A stretch of 64,000 nucleotides of DNA, from positions 299,161 through 363,160 of the forward strand of contig JAHECR010000001.1 of assembly GCA_024641655.1 (NCBI GenBank), given 5' to 3'. Position 1 is the stretch's first letter. The number at the start of each line of letters is the position of its first letter. Positions 26,514-34,852 of the stretch are shown piece after piece. The DNA comes from Acidimicrobiaceae bacterium (GTDB taxonomy: Bacteria > Actinomycetota > Acidimicrobiia > Acidimicrobiales > UBA8592). Both the position numbers and the translations under genes were made by a program. Under the pieces are notes generated by a model, which searched no databases, had not been told where the DNA came from, and saw only the letters and a program-made list of their open reading frames with translations.

Positions 26514-27788
26514 TCAGGCGCCGACCAGCTCGCTGTAGCGGGCGCTGTACTGGGCCTTGGTGGTCTCACTCGTGTCGACACCGGCCTTGGTGGCCCGGGC
26601 TCGCAGGGCTCCCACCGTCGCCTGATCCTTGGCGATCGCGGCGAAGGGGTCGTAGTCGAAGAACCGCGCCACGTTCTGCCAGGTGATCATGTCGATCTCG
26701 GCGTCGGTGCAACCGGCCGCCTGCAGCTCGTTCCACAGCAACTCCGGGGAGTTCGGCCACGTGCAGTCGGAGTGGGGGTAGTCGCACTCCCAGGCGAGGC
26801 TCTCGACGCCGACACGCTCGCGAACCTGCAACGCCGTCGGGTCGGTGATGAAGCACGCCAGGAAGTGCTCGCGCCACACCTCGGTGGGCGTCTTGCCCGC
26901 GGGCAGCTTGTCGAGGTGAGTCCAGGCGTGATTGGTGACGTGGCGATCGAGACGATCGAGGTAGAACGACACCCAGCCGATGCCGCCCTCGGACAGCGCG
27001 AACTTCAGGTCGGGGAAGCGCTGCAGCAGGCCACCCAGGATGATGTCGGTGGTAGTGACGGCCATCACCTGCGGCGCCATGATGATGATGTCGTCGGGCA
27101 GGGGCGGCACGTCGGTCGGCCGTTGGATCAGACCGAACGCACCACCGATGTGCATGCACGGGATCATCCCTGTGTCGAGCAACGCCGCGAACATCGGGTC
27201 CCAGTGGCCCGACGCGAAGCTCGGCAGGCCGATGCCGTAGGGCGCCTCGGGTACCGACACCGCCTTGCAGCCCTTCGCGGCGATCCGGTAGACCTCCTTG
27301 ACGGTGGCGTCCATGTCGAAGTGCGGCAGGATCCCCATCGGGATGAACCGGCCGGGGTTCTCCCCGGCGATCTCGTCGACCGCCCAGTCGTTCCAAGCGG
27401 CGATCGTGACTGCCGCCAGCTCCTTGTCGGGGGCCTTCGCAATATGGCTGCCGGCGAAGCCCGCGAACGTCGGGAAGTTCATGCCCGCCAACAGACCGTT
27501 GGCATCCATGTCCTTCACCCGCTCGTCGATGTCATAACAGCCCGGCCGCATCTGGGAGATGTCGGTGGGGTCGAAGCCCCACTCCTCCTTGGGCAGCGAC
27601 ACCACCGCGGACAGGCCCGCAGTACCGGTCGCCTCGCCCTGGAAGATCCACTGGTCGGGACCATCGGGGTTCGACACCAGCTTCGGCGCCTGATCCTTGT
27701 ACTTCGCCGGCATGTGCCGGTCGAACATGTCGGGCGGCTCGATGATGTGGTCATCGATGCTGATGAGAATCATGTCTTCAAGTTCCAC
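26514..27788 (-). CDS. Amidohydrolase family 2
   Basis: A 424-residue protein starting at GTG 27788 (VELEDMILISIDDHIIEPP), matched to its paralogue's ATG at 21657 and preceded by GGAGAAG. Metal-site elements are SIDDHIIEP, CMHIGGAFG and ECDYPHSDCTWPNSP. FALSEGGIGWVSFYLDRLDRH is the conserved core helix. It is divergent from the DUF35/thiolase-like pair starting at 28036. The 247-bp gap between them contains a 15-bp palindrome at 27945, suggesting joint regulation. The substrate is unknown. Confidence 0.88.
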   Translation of the reverse strand: MELEDMILISIDDHIIEPPDMFDRHMPAKYKDQAPKLVSNPDGPDQWIFQGEATGTAGLSAVVSLPKEEWGFDPTDISQMRPGCYDIDERVKDMDANGLLAGMNFPTFAGFAGSHIAKAPDKELAAVTIAAWNDWAVDEIAGENPGRFIPMGILPHFDMDATVKEVYRIAAKGCKAVSVPEAPYGIGLPSFASGHWDPMFAALLDTGMIPCMHIGGAFGLIQRPTDVPPLPDDIIIMAPQVMAVTTTDIILGGLLQRFPDLKFALSEGGIGWVSFYLDRLDRHVTNHAWTHLDKLPAGKTPTEVWREHFLACFITDPTALQVRERVGVESLAWECDYPHSDCTWPNSPELLWNELQAAGCTDAEIDMITWQNVARFFDYDPFAAIAKDQATVGALRARATKAGVDTSETTKAQYSARYSELVGA

Positions 27789-27944
27789 GGGCTTCTTCTC
27801 CAGGTGGCGGCGACGAATCTGATTCCGGCGACTGTCGCAAACAAACCGGTCCCGGAATAGGGCACATAGTCCCGTCGCGCCGTCCGCCGTACCGGGCGCG
27901 GTCGGCCCGGCCGTCGGACGCGACCGATGTCGTGTGGTACGAAA

Positions 27945-27959
27945 GTGGTTCCCAACCAC
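27945..27959. promoter_or_regulatory. Palindrome in a divergent intergenic region
   Basis: GTGGTTCCCAACCAC is a 6-3-6 perfect inverted repeat between the amidohydrolase (minus) and DUF35 (plus) genes. It is a candidate operator by position only. Nothing else recognisable was seen in 27789-28035. Confidence 0.35.
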
Positions 27960-28035
27960 GCTCGAGGCCCTCGTCGAGCTCGTCGGCTGGCCTCCAGGAC
28001 GCAAGGCCTGGGGTAGGCCGGAGAGGAACCCACCC

Positions 28036-28464
28036 ATGTCGAGTCCCGTCCGACAGCGGCCCGTGCCCGATGCGGCCACTGCGTTCCACTGGGCGGCCGC
28101 CGCCGAGGGCCGCCTCGAGGTGCAGCGCTGCAGCGCATGTGGCACCTGGCAGTACCCGCCATCGGTCGGATGTCCGGCTTGCATCGACGGGGCGATCGAG
28201 CCGGTCGCCGTCTCGGGGCGAGGCACCGTCTACTCGTTCACGGTGGTTCGCCAGGCCTTCGATCCCGGTTTCGTCGACCATCTTCCGTACGTGGTGGCGT
28301 TGGTGGCCCTCGAGGAGGAACCCGCGATCCGTCTGCTCACGAACCTCGTCGAGGTCGAGCCCGACGCCATCGACGTCGACATGGCCGTCGAGGTCGTCTT
28401 CGAGCCCTTGGGCGACACCGCGCTCCCCCAGTTCCGACCGGTCACGCGACGAGGGGAGCACTGA
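28036..28464 (+). CDS. DUF35 (Zn-ribbon/OB-fold) protein
   Basis: A 142-residue protein with Zn-ribbon cysteines CSACGTWQYPPSVGCPAC (about residues 36-53) and the OB-fold region GRGTVYSFTVVRQAF, LPYVVALVALEEEP. The start ATG 28036 follows GAGAGGA. Its stop overlaps the ATG of the thiolase-like gene (TGATG), so the partners are translationally coupled. It likely binds the acyl-CoA for the thiolase-like lyase. Confidence 0.9.
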   Translation: MSSPVRQRPVPDAATAFHWAAAAEGRLEVQRCSACGTWQYPPSVGCPACIDGAIEPVAVSGRGTVYSFTVVRQAFDPGFVDHLPYVVALVALEEEPAIRLLTNLVEVEPDAIDVDMAVEVVFEPLGDTALPQFRPVTRRGEH

Positions 28465-29621
28465 TGCTGACCCGAGACGTTGCCGTCGTCGGCGTGGGGT
28501 ACTCGGAAGTGCACCGAGCCGGGGTCCACGATGTCCGCACGCTCACCCGCGACGCTGCCCTCGGCGCCATTGCCCACGCTGGCCTGACGCCGAACGACAT
28601 CGACGCCATCATCGAGTATCAGTTCGGCGTGGGCGACGCCCCCATGGCCACTGGGACCCAGCGACTGCTGGGTATCGCCGATCTGGCGGTCTTCAACGAC
28701 ATCATGGGATCGGGGCCTTCGGGGCTCGCAAGCGCGCTCGACGGGGTCATGGCAGTCGCCTCCGGCGCCTGCGAAACCGCGCTCGTCTACCGCACCATCA
28801 CCCGCGACGCCGGGCACACCGGCGCCGTCGGGCCGGCGCGCACCGAGGCGCCAGGCCCGATGCAGTTCCTGTCGCCGTACGGGTACGGCGGCGGGATCAT
28901 GATGTCGATCGCCATGAAGATGCGGCGCCGCATCACCGAGTACGGCGGGCACCAGGAGGACTTCGGGCACATCGCGCTGAACGCTCGTCGTTGGGCCGCC
29001 GACAACGACCGGGCCGTCCTGCGGGATCTGCTCACCATGGACGACTACCTCGCGTCCCGGTTCATCACCGAGCCCCTGCACATGCTCGACTGCGACTACC
29101 CCGTGAACGGGGCCTGCGCAGCGATCATCACCACGGCAGAACGCGCCCGCGATCTGCCCGGGCCGACGGTCCTGGTCGACGCCATGTCGTTCGGGACCGG
29201 GTCGAACCCCGACTGGGTCTTCGCCGACGACTTCGTCTTCGGAGGCACCCGCACCGCCTCCGACCGGCTCTGGTCGCGCACGTCGCTGAAGCCCGACGAC
29301 GTCGACGTGGCACTGCTCTACGACGGATTCACGCACATCACGATCTCCTGGATCGAGGCGCTCGGGTTCTGCGGGATCGGCGAGTTCGGCGACTGGGTCG
29401 ATGAGGGGCGCACGATAGGGCCGGGGGGTTCGCTGCCGGTCAACACCAACGGGGGCCAACTGACCGAGGGCCGGCTCCACGGCCTCGCCTTCCTCACCGA
29501 GGCGGTCCTGCAGCTCCGTGGGGAGTGCGGGATCCGCCAGGTTCCCGATGCCAAAGTGGCTGCGGTCGCCAACGCCCATGGACCACAAGCGGGCGCGATG
29601 TTGCTGCGCCGAGAGGACTGA
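28464..29621 (+). CDS. Thiolase-like (lipid-transfer/SCP-x type) protein
   Basis: A 385-residue thiolase fold beginning RDVAVVGVGYSEVH. There is no nucleophilic Cys at the usual place (SGLASALDGVMAVASGACETAL). The C-terminal motif is NTNGGQLTEGRLHGLAF, and LLYDGFTHITISWIEALGF holds the conserved Tyr. This is the most divergent of the four such proteins here; the others share NTDGGACN.GRRHGANF. It probably catalyses retro-aldol-type cleavage with its DUF35 partner. A second, decayed DUF35 gene follows three bases later, suggesting an ancestral DUF35-thiolase-DUF35 arrangement. Confidence 0.86.
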   Translation: MLTRDVAVVGVGYSEVHRAGVHDVRTLTRDAALGAIAHAGLTPNDIDAIIEYQFGVGDAPMATGTQRLLGIADLAVFNDIMGSGPSGLASALDGVMAVASGACETALVYRTITRDAGHTGAVGPARTEAPGPMQFLSPYGYGGGIMMSIAMKMRRRITEYGGHQEDFGHIALNARRWAADNDRAVLRDLLTMDDYLASRFITEPLHMLDCDYPVNGACAAIITTAERARDLPGPTVLVDAMSFGTGSNPDWVFADDFVFGGTRTASDRLWSRTSLKPDDVDVALLYDGFTHITISWIEALGFCGIGEFGDWVDEGRTIGPGGSLPVNTNGGQLTEGRLHGLAFLTEAVLQLRGECGIRQVPDAKVAAVANAHGPQAGAMLLRRED

Positions 29622-29623
29622 CG

Positions 29624-29940
29624 ATGACCGATCGCATCCTGCCGACCGTCGACGACACGACCGGTTCTGCTGGGACGCAGCGCGCGACCACCGCCTGGTG
29701 TTGGCTCGCTGTGGCGCGTGCGGCACGTATGCACATCCGCCGCGCCCGATGTGCCGCACGTGTGCCGGGGAGAGGTTCGACCACGTGCAGGTGAGTTGTC
29801 GCGGCACGGTCTAGAGCTGGTCGGTCATGAACTCCCCGGGGAACCTCGGCTTCGACGAGAAGCTGCCCTATGTCGTGCCGGTCATCGAGCTCGAGGAACA
29901 ACCGGCCCTCCTCACCCTCGGCAACCTGATGGTCGCCGAG
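29624..29940 (+). pseudogene. Decayed DUF35 gene
   Basis: The start ATG 29624 reads TDRILPTVDDTTG, then homology jumps frame near 29665 to FCWDAARDHRLVLARCGACGTY and the Zn-ribbon CGACGTYAHPPRPMCRTC. An in-frame TAG at 29812 falls where relatives have Tyr (GTV-stop-SW). The OB-fold part (EKLPYVVPVIELEEQPALL) continues in the same frame, then runs directly into a REP element at 29940 with the C-terminus missing. One frameshift, one nonsense codon and a truncation make a functional product unlikely. Confidence 0.8.
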
Positions 29941-29991
29941 GTGTCAGACACCAGTACGAATGTCCGGACAACCGGACAGGTGTCTGACACC
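29940..29991. repeat. REP/BIME-like palindromic element (copy A)
   Basis: Outer palindromes GGTGTCAGACACC and GGTGTCTGACACC are reverse complements and flank a 26-bp middle. The middle contains a TGTCCGG/CCGGACA hairpin. The 52-bp layout matches copy B at 34106-34157 beside the RAYT transposase gene. Confidence 0.85.
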
Positions 29992-29999
29992 GGATCCGA

Positions 30000-30635
30000 T
30001 CAGGCGCCGGTGGCCGGGAGGGCGTTCCAGTAGTCGAGGATGCCCTGCACGGGGGCAACGAGGCCGACGTTGCGGATGGTGTAGCGGAGCAGCTGCTCGA
30101 CATAGTCGGGCGGGTCGCCTGCGATGCAGTCGCTGGGGACGATCACCCGATAGCCGCGATTCATCGCCTCGATGGCGGTGCCGTTCACCGCGATGTTCGC
30201 TGATACCCCGGTGATGATCACCGCCTGGATCGCGAGGTTTCGCAGGTACTGATCGAGTGGCGTGGCGTGAAAGCCGGTCATGCCGTGCTCGCGCCCGATC
30301 GAGATGTCCTGGGGTTGCGGGGTCAGCTCGGCGACGATCGGGCCGTGTCCCGGGCTGGCGCGACGTCCGCCCTTGATGGAACGGCCGACCATCGCGGTCC
30401 CGGCCCCGCCCACGCCGTCCTGGCGGCGCTGGTCGGTGACGTACAGCACTGGCACGCCCACGCGACGGGCACTGGTGAACAGCGTGGCGAGGCGATCGAT
30501 AAGCCCAATGGAGGCCGCGTGGGCGGCCAGACCGGGGATCATCGCTCGGTCGGGTAGCAACAGGTTCTCCTGCACCTCGAGGGTCACGACCGCCGTGGTA
30601 GCGGGATCGACATGTGGGGTCAGATCGATGGGCAT
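30000..30635 (-). CDS. Isochorismatase-family protein lacking the catalytic Cys
   Basis: A 211-residue Rossmann-like hydrolase of the isochorismatase/cysteine-hydrolase superfamily. The family scaffold is clear (VVTLEVQENLLLPD, VPVLYVTDQRR, AVIITGVSANIAVNGTAIEA, RVIVPSDCIAG). However, the position normally holding the nucleophilic Cys (VCV) is Ala (IAV), and the first catalytic Asp is Glu. It may therefore bind rather than hydrolyse, or use different chemistry. It ends 8 bp from REP copy A, so it borders the eroded region. The 30636-30902 gap upstream holds nothing recognised. Confidence 0.8.
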   Translation of the reverse strand: MPIDLTPHVDPATTAVVTLEVQENLLLPDRAMIPGLAAHAASIGLIDRLATLFTSARRVGVPVLYVTDQRRQDGVGGAGTAMVGRSIKGGRRASPGHGPIVAELTPQPQDISIGREHGMTGFHATPLDQYLRNLAIQAVIITGVSANIAVNGTAIEAMNRGYRVIVPSDCIAGDPPDYVEQLLRYTIRNVGLVAPVQGILDYWNALPATGA

Positions 30636-30902
30636 GGCTGGTTCCTAGTGTTCAGACGCGGGCGTTCAGGGGAGGTAGGGCCGAGCCCGGCACCGAAAAT
30701 CGAACGGTGCGGGGGTGCGCACCGGCGAGACGGCGGCCTCGATGACCAGTCTGGTGAGCTCACCGCTCGATCCTCTCGTCCGAACTGCGCTCCTGCTGCC
30801 GCCGCCGCGAGACCGCATGCCGACGCAGCGTCGCGTAGGGTCTGCCGCGTCACTGAGCGAACCCACCGCAACAACCCACCACCGTGACTTCAGGGGGAAT
30901 CC

Positions 30903-31991
30903 ATGACTGATCCATTGCGTGTCGGCATCATCGGCGTGGGGTGGGGTGCGCTCGTCCATGCACCTGCCTACCGCGCCGTAGAGGGGTACGAGCTGGTCGC
31001 CTTGTGCGGCCGACGGCCCGAACCGCTCGCCAAGGCCGCCGAACGTCTCGGCATCGCCGACACCTCGCGTGACTGGGCGGACTTCGTCACCCGCGACGAT
31101 CTCGACCTGATCTCGATCACCACGCCGGTCCAGCTGCACCACCAGATGTTCATGGCCGCGCTCGACGCGGGCAAGCACGTCCTCTGCGAGAAGCCGCTGT
31201 GCCTCACCAACGCCGAAGGAGCCGAGATGGTCGCGGCCGCCGAGTCCACCGATCTCGCGACCGCCGTGTGCTTCGAGAACCGGTGGTCCCCCGAACGCCT
31301 CGCGATCGCGGACTTCGTCCACTCGGGCGGTATCGGTGACACCTACTTCGTGCACGTCGGCCAGACCGCCGACTACTGGCATCCGACGCGGGGGCCGCAG
31401 TCGGCCTGGATGTACCGGCTCGACGAGGGCGGCGGCTACCTGATGGGCATGGCCGCGCACGACCTCGACTTCCTCCAACAGCTCTTCGGACGCGTCGTGT
31501 CGGTGGCAGCAGACGTGCGCACCAGCGTGCCCCGGCGGGCGATGGCCGACGGCGTCGAGATCGATGTCGATGCCGACGACACCTCGGCGCTGCTGATGCG
31601 CACCGACCAAGGAACGCTCATCACCCTCACCACCTCGGTCGCAGGATACAAGACGTCGAGCCAGCTGTTCCAGGTCCTCGGTAGCAGCGGCACCATCGAG
31701 ATCGGCCGGTTCCAGGGTCAGGGGGCTGCAGTCGTCGCGCGTGTCGGGGACGAAGCGCCGACACCGCTCGAGCCGGCCACCCGTGACCTCGCGAGCGGCA
31801 TCGAGCTGCCACCGAAACGCTCCTCGCACGCCGTACGCGCCCAAGCGCTGATGCTCGAGGACTGGATGCCGGCCTTCGGCGGTGGATCAGCTCCAACCCC
31901 CACGGTGCGCGACGGCTACAACGTGCAGCTTGTGATCGACGCCGCTCGCCGCTCGTCCGCTGGAGCCGGTTGGGTCGACATCGACCGGTGA
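30903..31991 (+). CDS. Gfo/Idh/MocA-family oxidoreductase
   Basis: A 362-residue NAD(P)-dependent oxidoreductase. The N-terminal Rossmann fold is VGIIGVGWGALVHAPAY, the signature Lys is in HVLCEKPLCLTN, and a C-terminal beta-sheet domain carries the probable catalytic region DEGGGYLMGMAAHDLDF. Such proteins oxidise or reduce sugars, inositols or related alcohols. It is 64 bp upstream of the homogentisate-dioxygenase-like pseudogene on the same strand. No substrate can be assigned. Confidence 0.9.
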   Translation: MTDPLRVGIIGVGWGALVHAPAYRAVEGYELVALCGRRPEPLAKAAERLGIADTSRDWADFVTRDDLDLISITTPVQLHHQMFMAALDAGKHVLCEKPLCLTNAEGAEMVAAAESTDLATAVCFENRWSPERLAIADFVHSGGIGDTYFVHVGQTADYWHPTRGPQSAWMYRLDEGGGYLMGMAAHDLDFLQQLFGRVVSVAADVRTSVPRRAMADGVEIDVDADDTSALLMRTDQGTLITLTTSVAGYKTSSQLFQVLGSSGTIEIGRFQGQGAAVVARVGDEAPTPLEPATRDLASGIELPPKRSSHAVRAQALMLEDWMPAFGGGSAPTPTVRDGYNVQLVIDAARRSSAGAGWVDIDR

Positions 31992-32055
31992 TGGCGCCGC
32001 TTCGCCCGACCACCGAGCCCTCGACCCGTCCCCGCATCCCGAAAGCAGACCGGCG

Positions 32056-33228
32056 ATGACCTATTACCGACGCATCGGTGAGGTACCCGACAAGCGCCAT
32101 TCGCAGTTCCGAGGTCCCGACGGCCGGCTCTACCTCGAGGAGCTCGTAGGCAACAAGGGCTTCTTCTCCTCTTCTCCTCGTCGTCGTTGCCCTACCACCG
32201 CAGCACACCCAACGTCATCATCGCCGCGGAGTCCGTCGACGTCCCGGCCCTGCATCCGGTCGGGCTGCCGAACGCGCCCTTGGTCCCGCGGATGTTCCAG
32301 ACGCGTGACATCCCCACCGGGGGTGACGCGGTGACCGGGCGGCACTGCTTGCTCATGAACGAGGAGGCTCGGGTCTCCTACACCGTGGCCGACACCTCGA
32401 ACGCTGTTCCGCAATGCGATCGGCGACGAGCTCGGCTTCGTCCAGTTCGGCACGGCGACGCTCGAGACGCAGTACGGGCGACTCGGTGTCGGGACCGGCG
32501 ACTACGTGCGCATTCCGATGGGCTGCGTGCATCGATGGGTTCACGACCACGGCGCCACCCGGCTGCTCGTCATGGAGTCGAGCGGTCACATCGAGATCCC
32601 GAGTCGCTTCCTGTCACCTCAGGGCCAGTTCCTCGAGCACGCTCCCTATTCGGGACCCGACTTCCACGGCCCGACCGAACCGCTCCTCGCCGACGACGGC
32701 GAGGCCGAATGCTGGTGAAGCACCGCGACGGCGTCACTCGCCACACGCTTCGGCATCACCCGTTCGACGTCATCGGGACGGGTGCGTCTACCCGTACCGG
32801 TTCTCGATCTACGACTACGAACCAGTGGTGAAACGGTTCCACGCTCCGCCGGCAATGCTCGAGACCTTCACCGGCCCGGGCTGGGTCGTCTGTTCGTTCT
32901 GCCCCCGGCCCGCCGACTTCGACCCCGAGTCCGTACCAGCGCCGTATGCGCACTCCGCAATCGACTGCGACGAGATGATGTTCTTCGTATCGGGCGACTA
33001 CACGATCAGGCGGGGCACCAACGTCGGTGAGGGCTCGATCACCTTCCACCCTGCCGGATGGGTGCACGGCCCCCCTGGCGGCGCCGAAGCCTCGATCGGC
33101 AACCCAACCACGAGTACGCGGTGATGATCGACACCTTCAAGCCCCTGTCCCTCGGTCCCGCGGCCGCGGGCTGCACCGACCCCGACTATTCCTCGAGCTG
33201 GGCCAACCACCCGGCGGCGGAGAAGTGA
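32056..33228 (+). pseudogene. Homogentisate 1,2-dioxygenase-like gene, multiply frameshifted
   Basis: Family homology runs the full length but in shifting frames. MTYYRRIGEVPDKRHSQFR opens at 32056, LPYHRSTPNVIIAAESVDVP is in a second frame after about 32185, and LGFVQFGTATLETQYGRLG in another from about 32405. A segment around 32707-32780 lies in yet another frame, and PAPYAHSAIDCDEMMFFVSG in the next. The true C-terminus, ending WANHPAAEK at 33228, is in a last frame after about 33105. At least five shifts are needed, so no intact dioxygenase is made. The ring-cleaving enzyme of tyrosine/phenylacetate catabolism uses Fe at conserved His/Glu. The end overlaps the next gene by GTGA, showing the original operon. 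Confidence 0.8.
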
Positions 33229-34103
33229 GCGAGCCGATGCGCCGCGAGGACGTGGAATTCGAGTCCGAGGGCAACACGCTGCGTGGCTGGCTCTTCCTCC
33301 CCGACGGCGATGGTCCGTTCGCTGGTGTGGTGATGACCGCCGGCTTTGCGGGTGTACGCGAAGGCTTTCTCGGACACCCGTATCAGGCCGTGTTCGCCGA
33401 GGCGGGGATCGCCAGCGTGATCTACGACCACGCGAACTGCGGCGACAGCGACGGGCTGCCGCGCCAGGAGCTCGACCCGATCCTCCAGCAACGCGGCTAC
33501 CACGACGCCATCACCTACCTCGCCGCTCATCCCGCCATCGACGCCGACCGGATCGGGATCTGGGGAACCAGCTACTCGGGTGGCCATGTCCTGGGCGTCG
33601 CGTCATCGGACCGTCGCGTCAAAGCCGTCGTCTCTCAGGCCATGACGATCAGCGGTCATCGCAACCTGCGGCTGCGGCACACCCCTGCGGGCTACCGAGC
33701 GCTACGTGCGAGCTGGGAAGCCGACCGCCTGCGCCGCGCCTGCGGCGAGGCGCCGACCCTAGTGCAAGCCTTCGCCGACGACAGTCAGAGCGTGCAGTTC
33801 TCGATGTCCCGGCCCGAAGCGCACCGCAAGAACTGGCGCAACGAGATCACCCTGCGTTCGTGGGAGCACTACGACCGGTACGAGCCCGCCGCGTTCATCG
33901 AGCGCATCGCTCCGACACCCCTGCTGATGATCGTCGGCATAGGGGATTCGATGACGCCGGCCGAGGACGCCCTGGCTGCCTTCGAGCGTGCGTTGCACCC
34001 CAAGAAGCTGATCACCGTTCCGGGCGAGCACTACGCGGTGTACAACCACCAATTCGAAGCCACCAGCACCGCAGCCCGCGACTGGTTCGCGGAGCACCTG
34101 TAA
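33225..34103 (+). CDS. Alpha/beta hydrolase (DUF1100/dipeptidyl-peptidase-like)
   Basis: A 292-residue alpha/beta hydrolase. The nucleophile elbow is GTSYSGGH (Ser about 123), HANCGDSDGLPRQE follows strand 4, the probable acid is in VGIGDSMTP and the catalytic His in PGEHYAVYN. The start is taken as GTG 33225 overlapping the dioxygenase pseudogene stop; ATG 33237 is an alternative. In a functional operon it could have hydrolysed a ring-cleavage product, but its frame is intact and it may still act alone. REP copy B lies 2 bp after its stop. Confidence 0.88.
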   Translation: MSEPMRREDVEFESEGNTLRGWLFLPDGDGPFAGVVMTAGFAGVREGFLGHPYQAVFAEAGIASVIYDHANCGDSDGLPRQELDPILQQRGYHDAITYLAAHPAIDADRIGIWGTSYSGGHVLGVASSDRRVKAVVSQAMTISGHRNLRLRHTPAGYRALRASWEADRLRRACGEAPTLVQAFADDSQSVQFSMSRPEAHRKNWRNEITLRSWEHYDRYEPAAFIERIAPTPLLMIVGIGDSMTPAEDALAAFERALHPKKLITVPGEHYAVYNHQFEATSTAARDWFAEHL

Positions 34104-34105
34104 GT

Positions 34106-34157
34106 GGTGTCGGACACCTGTACGAATGTCCGGATATTCGGACTGGTGTCTGACACC
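34106..34157. repeat. REP/BIME-like palindromic element (copy B)
   Basis: GGTGTCGGACACC, a 26-bp middle with GTCCGG/TCGGAC pairing, and GGTGTCTGACACC form the same 13-26-13 layout as copy A. It lies 52 bp upstream of the RAYT start. Confidence 0.87.
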
Positions 34158-34209
34158 GAGAACGCGCCGGTCGGGTGCGCGTCACACCCGGGCAATACAT
34201 TCGCCGGAC

Positions 34210-34779
34210 ATGGGACGAGCACCGAGAGTTCGACACGCCGGAGCCAGCTACCACGTCTTCAACCGCGGAGCGCGACGCCAGCTGACCTTCACCGACGATG
34301 CCGACCGGACAACCTTCATGCGTCTCGTGGGTGTGGTCTCGAGTCGCCATGGACTCGAGGTTCATGCGTACTGCTTGATGGGGAACCACTACCACCTCCT
34401 GGTACGCACGTCCGAAGCGAACATCGCGGAAGCGATGCAGCACCTGATCAGCGTCTACACCCGCAGGTTCAACCTGCGCCACGGCTTCGACGGCGCATTG
34501 TTCCGGGGTCGCTACGCAGCGGTCCTGATCGAAGGCGACGCGCAGTTCATGGCCACGAGTCGATACATCCACCGGAACCCGGCCGAGGCAGAGATCGTGA
34601 ATGACCTCGCGGACTACCCGTACTCCAGCTATCGGGCCTACGCCGGACTGGATCCGGCGCCGCGCTGGCTACGAACGGGCCTCACGCTCGGCTTGTTCGC
34701 TCGAGATCGGGCGAGCTTTGTCCGCTATGTGACCGACTCCTCCCAGTCGCAGCCGGGCGAGCAACGTTCCGCAGCCTGA
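34210..34779 (+). CDS. REP-associated tyrosine transposase (RAYT, Y1/HUH family)
   Basis: A 189-residue single-strand transposase of the TnpA_REP type. The HUH motif is GNHYHLLV (His60, His62), the catalytic Tyr119 is in SRYIHRNPAEA, and YHVFNRGARR and GALFRGRY are family-typical. RAYTs cut and move adjacent REP palindromes and are normally single-copy and domesticated. It is flanked by copy B (52 bp upstream) and a half element (about 55 bp downstream) and so forms a REPtron. Start ATG 34210 is the only one giving the full N-terminus. Confidence 0.93.
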   Translation: MGRAPRVRHAGASYHVFNRGARRQLTFTDDADRTTFMRLVGVVSSRHGLEVHAYCLMGNHYHLLVRTSEANIAEAMQHLISVYTRRFNLRHGFDGALFRGRYAAVLIEGDAQFMATSRYIHRNPAEAEIVNDLADYPYSSYRAYAGLDPAPRWLRTGLTLGLFARDRASFVRYVTDSSQSQPGEQRSAA

Positions 34780-34808
34780 CGCGCTCAGCGGTCCCACCGC
34801 ACGGCCGA

Positions 34809-34847
34809 TGTCAAATCGTCCAAATGTCCGTACAGGTGTCTGACACC
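34809..34847. repeat. REP half-element downstream of RAYT (copy C)
   Basis: GGTGTCTGACACC at 34835-34847, preceded by a 26-bp segment with AAATGTCCGTACA. In reverse complement it begins like copy B (palindrome then TGTACG), so it faces inward toward the transposase gene. The second outer palindrome is missing. Confidence 0.75.
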
Positions 34848-34852
34848 TGGCG

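Noticed and set aside
29812-29814. In-frame TAG in the DUF35 remnant as a recoded (pyrrolysine-type) codon
   Set aside because: The same gene also has a frameshift and a truncated C-terminus, so a nonsense mutation in a pseudogene is simpler.
32056-33228. Programmed frameshifting in the homogentisate-dioxygenase-like gene
   Set aside because: At least five shifts in different places with no slippery pattern; decay or sequence error is far more likely.
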